Origin: Candidatus Gastranaerophilales bacterium
GTDB taxonomy: Bacteria; Cyanobacteriota; Vampirovibrionia; Gastranaerophilales; Gastranaerophilaceae
DNA: 7,772 nt
Direction of reading: 5' to 3'
Assembly: GCA_900548405.1 (NCBI GenBank)
Contig: UNSJ01000064.1
Span: 1 to 7,772 of the forward strand
The notes beneath the pieces are model-generated. The model worked only from the letters and a program-made list of their open reading frames with translations, was not told the origin of the DNA and searched no databases. Below are positions 1 to 6,064 of this stretch, one piece after another; position 1 is the first letter of the stretch; every line of letters starts with the position of its first letter. The translations under genes and the position numbers were made by a program.

Positions 1-48
1 GCCCCAAAAAGTTCTGGGACCGCCAAGATATTGATAAAATGAAGGCAT
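1..48 (-). CDS. 5' end of an unidentified gene (first 16 codons only)
   Basis: An ATG at 48 on the minus strand opens a frame that stays open to the left edge, encoding MPSFYQYLGGPRTFWG. It is preceded by an excellent ribosome-binding site, AAGGAG, 7 bases upstream, which is the main reason to accept it as a real start. It lies 97 bases downstream of the recG stop on the same strand. It could be the third gene of that unit or could start its own transcript, since the gap holds a TATAAT sequence. Sixteen residues, rich in aromatics and glycine, are too few to name a family, and I do not recognise it. The start is well supported; the product is unknown. Confidence 0.7.
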   Translation of the reverse strand, partial: MPSFYQYLGGPRTFWG

Positions 49-55
49 ATTTTAT

Positions 56-61
56 CTCCTT
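56..61 (-). promoter_or_regulatory. Strong Shine-Dalgarno site for the left-edge gene
   Basis: On the minus strand the sequence reads AAGGAG, then seven bases (ATAAAAT), then ATG. This is among the best anti-16S matches in the window and fixes the start of the truncated gene at 48. Confidence 0.75.
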
Positions 62-71
62 AATATCATAT

Positions 72-77
72 ATTATA
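72..77 (-). promoter_or_regulatory. Possible -10 box for the left-edge gene
   Basis: TATAAT reads perfectly on the minus strand at 77 down to 72, which would start RNA near 65 and give a short leader containing the ribosome-binding site. No -35 hexamer stands at 16-18 bases upstream and there is no extended -10 TG. The surrounding 97 bases contain only about 12 G/C, so a chance TATAAT is easy. A second TATAAT occurs at 119-114, also without a -35. Confidence 0.25.
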
Positions 78-107
78 AATATATAAAGTATATATTATTT
101 AAATAAT
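78..107. repeat. Two adjoining A/T-only dyads in the recG-downstream gap
   Basis: A perfect inverted repeat of 8 bases (AATATATA at 78-85, TATATATT at 89-96) surrounds a 3-base loop. It runs into a perfect 14-base palindrome, ATTATTTAAATAAT (94-107). The arms have no G or C, so neither would make a stable RNA terminator. They may be protein-binding dyads or simply chance in sequence that is about 88% A+T. No terminator of G+C-stem-plus-T-run type is visible between recG and the next gene. Confidence 0.3.
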
Positions 108-145
108 TGCCTAATTATAAAATTCTTGTGTAATAATTCTTAATA

Positions 146-2524
146 TTATATGTCAAATCCGCTGAAAAGCTCTAAGGAGGTGACTTTATTAAGCTTAGGA
201 TAATCATTAATTTTATGAGTTTTTATAAAATCTATTGCTTCATTTCTTGCTGTTTCAAGGATTTTGGCATCTCTTACAATATCTGAAATAATCAGATCAG
301 GCAATCCGCTTTGACGTGTTCCTAAAAACTCCCCGGGACCGCGTAGCTGTAAATCTTTTTCTGCAATAACAAAACCGTCATTTGTTTGTGTCATTATATT
401 AAGTCGTTCGCGTGTTTCCTGTGATTTTGAAGCTGTGTGAAGAATACAGTAAGATTGTAAATCACTTCTGCCGACACGTCCTCTTAACTGATGAAGCTGA
501 GAAAGTCCGAAACGTTCTGAGTTTTCAATAAGCATTACAGTTGCATTAGGCACGTCGACTCCGACTTCTACAACTGTTGTAGAAACAAGAATGTCATATT
601 TTTTGTCTTTGAAATCTGCCATAACCTTCTCTTTTTCATCATTTTTAAGTTTGCCATGCAAAAGCCCGATTTTAAATTGCGGGAAAACTTCTGTCTGAAG
701 TCTTTCAGATTCAATGGTTGCTGCTTTTGCAGACAGAGTTTCACTTTCTTCAATAAGCGGATAAACTACATAAGCCTGACGTCCCTGTTCAATTTCTTTT
801 TTTATGAGTTCATAGACACCTCTGTGAGAAGTAACAAGCGAGGTTTTAATAGGTTTTCTTCCTTTTGGAAGTTCGTCAATAATGGTTAAATCCAAATCAC
901 CATGAACTGTAAGCGCTAACGTTCTTGGTATAGGCGTAGCTGTCATTGTAAGCATTTGAGGATTTTGTGATTTTTTCTTTAATACATTGCGCTGTTTTAC
1001 GCCAAAACGGTGCTGTTCATCCACAACAATTGCCCCGAGGTTGTTAAAGTCAACATCTTCCTGTATAAGAGCATGAGTTCCTACCGCAATATTCATTTGA
1101 CCGTTTCTCAAGTCTGTACGGAATTTTTCTCTTACTTTCTTTCCCTGACTTCCTAAAAATAAACCAACACTAATCCCCATAGGAGTAAGCCAATGCTGTA
1201 AGTTATAATAGTGCTGTTGCGCAAGTATTTCAGTAGGTGCCATAAGCGCTCCCTGATAACCGTTTTCGACACCTGCAAGAAGCATAATTGTTGCAACTAC
1301 GGTTTTACCACTGCCTACGTCCCCTTGCAGCAGGCGTGCCATAGGAATGTCAGAATTTAAATCATGAAGAATTTCATTTACTGCTCTTTTTTGACCTCCT
1401 GTTAATTCAAATGGTAAATTGTCAATAAATTTTCTTACCAATCCTTTTTCATCTATTTTAAGTGCAAGTGCCGAGTGAGTTTTGGTATTTTCTTCACGAA
1501 GTCTTACAAGTTTTAGCTGTACCAAAAACAGTTCTTCAAAAATAAGTGAAAATCTTGCCTGTTCTAAGAGTTCAAGGGTTTCTGGAAAATGTATCTGCTC
1601 AACAGCAGTTTTTTTATCTAACAGACCGTATTTTTCTCTTATAAAGCCAGGTAAAACGTTCTCAATTTCATTTTTATACATTTGTATTGCGTTGAAAATT
1701 GCTCGTCTTAGAACTTTTATGCTTAAGTCTTCGCAAACAGCGTAAATTGGCACAATTCTTGCAAGATTTAAATTAGAATTACTGTTTTCAAGAAATTCGC
1801 CTGTCATTATAGAGTAATTAGGCTTATCAACAGTAAGCTTTTTATCATAATTATTTAATTTAACCGTGCCAGAAAGCATTATGCCTGCGTTAACAGGAAA
1901 CTGTGCTTTAACTCTTTCCAGCATAAATCTGTTAGACTTTGCCTGAAAGAAACTCAAATCTATACGCCCTGATTCATCTGCTACTGTAACTTTTACGACA
2001 GAAAGTTTATTTTTTGTATTAAACGCGGAAACAGATTTGATATATCCGAATATAGTAGTATTTTCGCCTTCTTTCAAGTCTTTAATAAGAGTTCTTGTAG
2101 AATAATCAATATGCTTTTTAGGAAAATACATCATTAGGTCGTTTGCTGTGTAGATTCCTAATTTGTTCAATTTATATGCAACTTTCGGACCTACCCCTTT
2201 TATATACATAACGTCAGTATCTTTTGCAGGTTTCAGTTTGCCTTCGGGAAGCGGTTCGTTATTTTGAGGCTGAGTTTCAGATTTGAGAACCTTTATCAGC
2301 CTGTCAATACTTTTTCTGCGTTCATTGACATTATCAAAGGGATAGTGCTCGAAAGTTTCAATAATTACTGCCCATTTGGGATTTTTTTTAGACAGTTTGT
2401 AATATTTTTTTGCTTCGTTTTTGATAAAGCTTGAGAAAGCCTGAGTTTTGCCGTGTATATCAATATAACGGTGTTTAATTTCAACCTCAATAGCTTTTTT
2501 CAACTGCTCAATATTATCTATCAC
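146..2524 (-). CDS. recG: ATP-dependent DNA helicase RecG
   Basis: RecG is a superfamily 2 helicase that remodels stalled replication forks and branch-migrates Holliday junctions in the cytoplasm. Visible in order are: an N-terminal extension (about 1-100); a helix-hairpin-helix-like YIKGVGPKVA (107-116); the OB-fold wedge region (about 150-245); Walker A GDVGSGKT (401-408); DEQH box (502-505); TAT motif III (528-530); TTVVEVGVDVPNA (649-661); LRGRVGR of motif VI (680-686); and the RecG-specific C-terminal GTRQSGLPDL (735-744). At 792 residues it is about 100 longer than E. coli RecG (693). The extra N-terminal part, with YIDIHGKTQAFSSF (20-33), resembles the extension I recall from cyanobacterial RecG. 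The start is GTG, 11 bases inside the end of the cyclase gene. The nearest GAGG is 12 bases upstream, so translation is probably coupled to the upstream gene. No ATG lies in frame until residue 106, and starting there would lose the conserved extension. Confidence 0.97.
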   Translation of the reverse strand: MIDNIEQLKKAIEVEIKHRYIDIHGKTQAFSSFIKNEAKKYYKLSKKNPKWAVIIETFEHYPFDNVNERRKSIDRLIKVLKSETQPQNNEPLPEGKLKPAKDTDVMYIKGVGPKVAYKLNKLGIYTANDLMMYFPKKHIDYSTRTLIKDLKEGENTTIFGYIKSVSAFNTKNKLSVVKVTVADESGRIDLSFFQAKSNRFMLERVKAQFPVNAGIMLSGTVKLNNYDKKLTVDKPNYSIMTGEFLENSNSNLNLARIVPIYAVCEDLSIKVLRRAIFNAIQMYKNEIENVLPGFIREKYGLLDKKTAVEQIHFPETLELLEQARFSLIFEELFLVQLKLVRLREENTKTHSALALKIDEKGLVRKFIDNLPFELTGGQKRAVNEILHDLNSDIPMARLLQGDVGSGKTVVATIMLLAGVENGYQGALMAPTEILAQQHYYNLQHWLTPMGISVGLFLGSQGKKVREKFRTDLRNGQMNIAVGTHALIQEDVDFNNLGAIVVDEQHRFGVKQRNVLKKKSQNPQMLTMTATPIPRTLALTVHGDLDLTIIDELPKGRKPIKTSLVTSHRGVYELIKKEIEQGRQAYVVYPLIEESETLSAKAATIESERLQTEVFPQFKIGLLHGKLKNDEKEKVMADFKDKKYDILVSTTVVEVGVDVPNATVMLIENSERFGLSQLHQLRGRVGRSDLQSYCILHTASKSQETRERLNIMTQTNDGFVIAEKDLQLRGPGEFLGTRQSGLPDLIISDIVRDAKILETARNEAIDFIKTHKINDYPKLNKVTSLELFSGFDI

Positions 2525-4460
2525 TTAGCTTTAAAACCTCATAAATATCCATTTTTTTAGCTTTGCCGCGAATAGTTACGTCAGCAATTTTTATAACATC
2601 TACAATGTCGCTTACGTGTGAATATGTTGAACTGCTTATTAACATATTTGTTTTATAAACTTTATTATAACTTTCAATACGGCTTGCAAGGTTTACCATG
2701 TCACCTATAACAGTATACTCAAGTCTTTTTTCTGAACCAATGTTGCCTACAAATGCTTCGCCTGTATTAATCCCAATTCCGATTTCGATTTTAGGTTTGC
2801 CTTCAAACAACCATTTATCCTGAAGCTGTTCTACTTTTTTAAGCATTTCGCAAGCACATTTGACGGCGTTTTGCGGGTGATTAATATCTTGTATGGGTTC
2901 TCCAAAAATTGCCATAACAGCATCACCGATAAATTTGTTAATTACACCGTTGTATTTAGTAATAATAGGTTCAATTTCAGAGAAATATTCGTTTAAGATA
3001 ACTGAAACTTCTTCTGCTGTCATTTTTTCACTCATGCTTGTGAAACCTCTGATGTCGGCAAATAAGACCGTTACGTTGGCTTTTTTTCCACCAAGCCTTA
3101 TATCATCAATATTTTGAACAACATTTTGCATAATGTCCTGAGAAAGATATTTTCCCATTGCATTTTTTATTTTTTCTTTGTTTCTGCCTTCCTGAATGAA
3201 TTTGTAAGAATATCCGAAAATCATTGTAACAAGCTGAATTGCAAGCGGCGTTATAACGTTTGGCGCAATACCGTTTCGATAGCAGATTATGGTAAATATA
3301 AAATAGATAATGCCGATTGATATTAAAAGCAAAATTGATTTAAATATGGAAAATTTGCTTATTATTATAAATGTTGCAATGCTTAAGAGAATAATTACAA
3401 ATAAATCCTGCTTTAGCGTAGTCTGTTTTATAAATTCATTATTTATAAGGTTATCAAGATTTGTTGCCTGAATATCAACCCCCGGATGACGTTGTAAAAT
3501 CGGAGTTGGAAGTGCATCTTCCAGCGCAAGTCCTGCTCCTCTGGCGTTTGCTCCGACAAAAACTATTTTGTCATTTAATTCGGAAGGCTCTATAATAGGT
3601 CTTTCACCTTTTTTAATACTTTCAAGCGAATCTATAATATCTATTGCAGAATACTTTTTGTGAGTATATTCAGAACCCGAATGTTTTTTATAATATCTTA
3701 TAAAGTTCTGTACTCCTGCAGCAGATGTATCTGTCGGTACTGTTAAGTTTGTTTCATCAACAAACAGATTGTTGTGATTTAGGGTAACTTTATTGGTATT
3801 ATTCAAAAGCATATACATTCTTAATGCAAGTGATGGATAATAGTTTTTATCAACAGTTATTAGTGAATCATAACGTCTTAAATACCCGTCATAATCCTGA
3901 TTAATATTAACAGAACCTGCGTATTTGACAGCATTAAAATATTCTGCCGGGAATTTTGATATGCTGTGATATATTCCGAAATTATTATTTTTTCTGTTAT
4001 CCGTAACATCTATACCGAATTTTTCATTGAACTTTTTTATATATTCAAAATCGGCATCTTTCTGCTCAAGCGGGCTGAAACCTACTACAACATTATCTAT
4101 ACCGTGTAGCGTATCAAATAAAACTTTATCTGATGCTTTGTCCTCAGATGAAGATAAAATAGCATCATACCCTATTATTTTAGGGCTGGAGTATGTGTTT
4201 AAATATTCAAAAATCTTAGCATATAAATCTCTTTTCCAAGGCCATCTGTGTCTTTCTATGGATTTGTCGTCAATAACTATTACTGCTATTTCTTCTGAGC
4301 CTGTCTTATATGCAGAAAAATTTTGCGCCATAAAGTTGTATACTTTTGGCTCAAACGCATACCAGGAAACTATTATTAAAAATGCTGACAATATAATATG
4401 GAAAATCACAGAATATATAAAAAATGTTTTTGATTTAATAAAAGTTTTTAAATTAGCCAT
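2514..4460 (-). CDS. CHASE2-domain transmembrane adenylate cyclase (class III)
   Basis: This protein makes cAMP from ATP on the cytoplasmic side of the inner membrane in response to a signal read outside it. It has one N-terminal membrane helix (about 13-35), then a CHASE2 sensor (about 40-340) with the family's IAVIVIDDKSI and RWPWKRDLYAKIFEYL opening and IVFVGANARG near its end. Three membrane helices follow (about 352-370, 373-393, 400-418), then a class III cyclase domain (about 460-640). Metal-binding aspartates are D469 in FADIRGFT and D513 in FIGDAVMAIFG. K509 and T583 (EYTVIGD) are the pair that selects adenine in cyanobacterial cyclases. N590 and R594 (VNLASR) are the transition-state pair, so the domain should be active as an adenylate rather than guanylate cyclase. 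The ATG at 4460 has GGGAG four bases upstream, and an in-frame TAA lies six codons before it. It is the first gene before recG, with an 11-base overlap. The signal sensed and the cAMP receptor are not visible here. Confidence 0.93.
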   Translation of the reverse strand: MANLKTFIKSKTFFIYSVIFHIILSAFLIIVSWYAFEPKVYNFMAQNFSAYKTGSEEIAVIVIDDKSIERHRWPWKRDLYAKIFEYLNTYSSPKIIGYDAILSSSEDKASDKVLFDTLHGIDNVVVGFSPLEQKDADFEYIKKFNEKFGIDVTDNRKNNNFGIYHSISKFPAEYFNAVKYAGSVNINQDYDGYLRRYDSLITVDKNYYPSLALRMYMLLNNTNKVTLNHNNLFVDETNLTVPTDTSAAGVQNFIRYYKKHSGSEYTHKKYSAIDIIDSLESIKKGERPIIEPSELNDKIVFVGANARGAGLALEDALPTPILQRHPGVDIQATNLDNLINNEFIKQTTLKQDLFVIILLSIATFIIISKFSIFKSILLLISIGIIYFIFTIICYRNGIAPNVITPLAIQLVTMIFGYSYKFIQEGRNKEKIKNAMGKYLSQDIMQNVVQNIDDIRLGGKKANVTVLFADIRGFTSMSEKMTAEEVSVILNEYFSEIEPIITKYNGVINKFIGDAVMAIFGEPIQDINHPQNAVKCACEMLKKVEQLQDKWLFEGKPKIEIGIGINTGEAFVGNIGSEKRLEYTVIGDMVNLASRIESYNKVYKTNMLISSSTYSHVSDIVDVIKIADVTIRGKAKKMDIYEVLKLSDR

Positions 4461-4477
4461 ACTTCTCCCTAATCTTT

Positions 4478-4483
4478 ATTTTA
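4478..4483 (-). promoter_or_regulatory. Possible -10 box for the cyclase-recG unit
   Basis: TAAAAT on the minus strand, with TTTTCA 15 bases upstream as a poor -35, is the best candidate for the leftward promoter. It would leave a leader of only about 11 bases, just enough for the GGGAG site. The region is A/T-rich, so the assignment is weak. A promoter must lie here or inside the aldolase gene, because the divergent gap is only 55 bases. Confidence 0.3.
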
Positions 4484-4492
4484 TGATATAAT
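4484..4492 (+). promoter_or_regulatory. Extended -10 promoter for the aldolase-kinase-csaB operon
   Basis: TGATATAAT is a perfect extended -10 (TG, one base, TATAAT). It would start RNA near 4499 and give a leader of about 17 bases that contains AAGGAT, the ribosome-binding site, at 4505-4510. No good -35 is present at 4463-4469 (TTCTCCC), which is tolerable for extended -10 promoters. It sits inside an imperfect palindrome. Confidence 0.6.
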
Positions 4493-4515
4493 AAATTTTG
4501 AAAAAAGGATAGATT

Positions 4516-5124
4516 ATGACAGAAAATTTAATTAATGTGCTATCTGAGGAGAAAATTTTTCCAATATTGAGAACAAATGAACCTCAAATAGCAATAGATA
4601 GAGCTAAGGCACTAATTGACGGCGGAATTAAGGTTTTAGAAATAAATGTTGAAAATCCTTCATTGTTTAAAGCTATTGAAGAAATTTCAAAATATGCAAA
4701 TGTATGTGCCGGCGGTATTATTACATCTATGCAGGCAGATGCTGCAATTTTATCGGGGGCAAAGATGATTTCTGCACCGATATTTTCTATGAATCTTGTA
4801 AAAATTTCTAAGGATAAACAGATTCCTTACATTGCAGGTGCTACAACAGCAAATGAAGCTTACAAAGCTTGGAAATCACGTATTCCTCTTATAAAAATCT
4901 ATCCTATTACTGCTATGGGCGGTGCTATGTATGTTGAAGATTTATTAAGACCAATGCCGTTTCTTAATATTATGCCTTTAGGTAATGTGAAGCTTTCTGA
5001 AGTAACTTCTTATATAAAAGCAGGTGCTTCTGTTGTCGGTATAGGCAGAGATTTATACGATGGGTATTCTTTATCTGAAATTACACAGCGAGCGAAAAAA
5101 ATCGTAACGGAGTTAAAAGGTTAG
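4516..5124 (+). CDS. KDPG/KDPGal aldolase family protein (Eda/DgoA-like)
   Basis: Class I aldolases of this family cleave 2-keto-3-deoxy-6-phosphogluconate, or the galactonate epimer, to pyruvate and glyceraldehyde 3-phosphate through a Schiff-base lysine. The 202-residue length and TIM-barrel pattern fit. Visible are FPILRT (15-20), catalytic E42 in VLEINVENPS, K127 in LIKIYP as the Schiff-base lysine, and a closing GIGRDLYDG (176-184). The EINVENP stretch, AGATTANEA and the GIGRDLY end look closer to DgoA (E-I-P-L-N-S-P, GLGSDLY) than to E. coli Eda. Several usual sites differ: GAGT is CAGG (64-67), the SPG/TPN segment is API (87-89), and GG in the phosphate loop is GN (156-157). Substrate is therefore uncertain. 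An in-frame TAG two codons upstream and AAGGAT five bases before the ATG fix the start. The kinase follows one base after its stop, which supports a sugar-acid role. Confidence 0.85.
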   Translation: MTENLINVLSEEKIFPILRTNEPQIAIDRAKALIDGGIKVLEINVENPSLFKAIEEISKYANVCAGGIITSMQADAAILSGAKMISAPIFSMNLVKISKDKQIPYIAGATTANEAYKAWKSRIPLIKIYPITAMGGAMYVEDLLRPMPFLNIMPLGNVKLSEVTSYIKAGASVVGIGRDLYDGYSLSEITQRAKKIVTELKG

Positions 5125-5125
5125 T

Positions 5126-6064
5126 ATGAAATTAGATATCATCACCATTGGTGAAAGTTTAATAGAGCTTTCAACGAATGCAAAAATGTCGCAGGCCGGC
5201 TGCCTTTATAAATATTACGGCGGTGATGCAATTGCTACGGCAATAGCTGCTTTGAGAATGGGTTCTAAAGTCGGATTTGTTACAAGAGTAGGTAATGATG
5301 CTTTTAAGGATTATTTACTTGACAGCTGGCAAGCAGAAGGACTTGATATTTCTCAAGTTAAGCTTACTGATGAACCTAATGGAATGTACATAGTTGCAAG
5401 ACCTTCAATACAAGAAAAAGAAGTTGTTTATTACAGAAAGAAAATTGCATCTTCAAAATTATCATTGGAAGATATTGATATTGAATATTTAAAAAAAGCA
5501 AATGTAGTTTACGCATCAGGCGTAACACAGTCATTATCGCCGTCAGCAAATGAAGCTGTTGAAACAACTTTCAGACTGGCAAAAGAAAACGGTATTACAA
5601 CGGCATACGACCCGAATTACTATTCGGCAATATCTACGCCGGAAGAAGCAAGAGAATCTTTTAACAGAATATCTTCATATATTGATATTTTGTTTATGAG
5701 TACAAAACATGACACGATTAACATTCTTGATATAGATTCTCCGGAAAACATTATAAAAAAACTGTGGGATATGGGTATATCTACAATTGTGCTTAAAGCA
5801 AGCGATAAAAACGGTTATTACACAGGATACAACGGTAATATTGTTTTCACGGAATTCTATACTAACGATGTTATAGATACAACTTGTTCCGGGGACACAT
5901 TTAACGGCGGATTTTTACATGCGCTTACTCACGGATTTACTCCGTTTGAAGCTGCCAAATTTGCTTCAATTGTTGCAGGTTTGCAGGCAAAGGGTATCGG
6001 TGCGATAAAATCTATACCGTATAAAGATGAAGTTTATTCAATTTACAGAGGAAATAATGGCTAA
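5126..6064 (+). CDS. PfkB-family carbohydrate kinase, probable 2-keto-3-deoxygluconate kinase (KdgK-like)
   Basis: This is a ribokinase-fold (PfkB) kinase of 312 residues, the usual length, acting in the cytoplasm. The start LDIITIGESLIEL, the YGGDAIATAIAALRMG segment (31-46, the GGxxxNxA sugar-binding region) and GFVTRVGNDAFKDYL (50-64) are typical. YYRKKIASSKLS (102-113) resembles the substrate region of KDG kinases. PfkB signature 2 is DTTCSGDTFNGGF (251-263) with D257 as catalytic base. The anion hole reads CSGD in place of GAGD, but E. coli KdgK also varies here (AAGD), so activity is expected. With the aldolase one base upstream, the likely reaction is KDG (or its galactonate form) to the 6-phosphate, which the aldolase would split. 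AAAGG lies five bases before the ATG. The last eight bases overlap the csaB start. Other ketose or sugar-acid substrates cannot be excluded. Confidence 0.88.
   Translation: MKLDIITIGESLIELSTNAKMSQAGCLYKYYGGDAIATAIAALRMGSKVGFVTRVGNDAFKDYLLDSWQAEGLDISQVKLTDEPNGMYIVARPSIQEKEVVYYRKKIASSKLSLEDIDIEYLKKANVVYASGVTQSLSPSANEAVETTFRLAKENGITTAYDPNYYSAISTPEEARESFNRISSYIDILFMSTKHDTINILDIDSPENIIKKLWDMGISTIVLKASDKNGYYTGYNGNIVFTEFYTNDVIDTTCSGDTFNGGFLHALTHGFTPFEAAKFASIVAGLQAKGIGAIKSIPYKDEVYSIYRGNNG
6047..6052 (+). promoter_or_regulatory. Ribosome-binding site that decides the csaB start
   Basis: AGAGGA stands four bases before the ATG at 6057. An earlier in-frame ATG at 6027 has no comparable site (TACCGTATAAAG upstream) and would prepend MKFIQFTEEI, which does not belong to the family. 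The 6057 start, giving MAKVLISGYYG, is therefore chosen. Confidence 0.7.

Larger units (their letters stand above)
4475..4495. promoter_or_regulatory. Imperfect 21-base palindrome over the divergent promoters (possible operator)
   Basis: Arms TTTATT and AATAAA plus inner TAT/ATA pair symmetrically about G4485. Nine of ten base pairs match, with 4481/4489 the only mismatch. The palindrome covers the rightward TATAAT and the leftward TAAAAT, so a bound dimer would block both directions. Part of the symmetry arises because two back-to-back -10 boxes are themselves near-complementary, and the sequence has no G/C outside the centre. I rate a true operator as possible, not shown. Confidence 0.3.

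Noticed and set aside
146..4460. A defence or novel nucleotide-signalling island built on cyclase plus helicase
   Set aside because: The cyclase is a standard CHASE2 sensor and the helicase has full RecG motifs and the RecG-specific C-terminus. There is no effector, nuclease or toxin next to them in the window.
4027..4491. 154-codon plus-strand open frame antisense to the cyclase gene
   Set aside because: It lies across the conserved CHASE2 start and the divergent promoter, has no family motif, and is a shadow of the real gene on the other strand.
5470..5492. Repetitive GATATTGATATTGAATATT run in the kinase gene
   Set aside because: It encodes an acidic EDIDIEYL segment in frame and is ordinary low-complexity coding sequence, not a functional repeat.
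5876..5915. Possible loss of kinase activity because the PfkB anion hole reads CSGD rather than GAGD
   Set aside because: The catalytic Asp and second Gly are kept, and active KDG kinases also vary at the first positions (E. coli KdgK has AAGD).
6027..6056. Earlier ATG for csaB adding MKFIQFTEEI
   Set aside because: No Shine-Dalgarno precedes it, whereas AGAGGA precedes the ATG at 6057, where the family's usual N-terminus begins.
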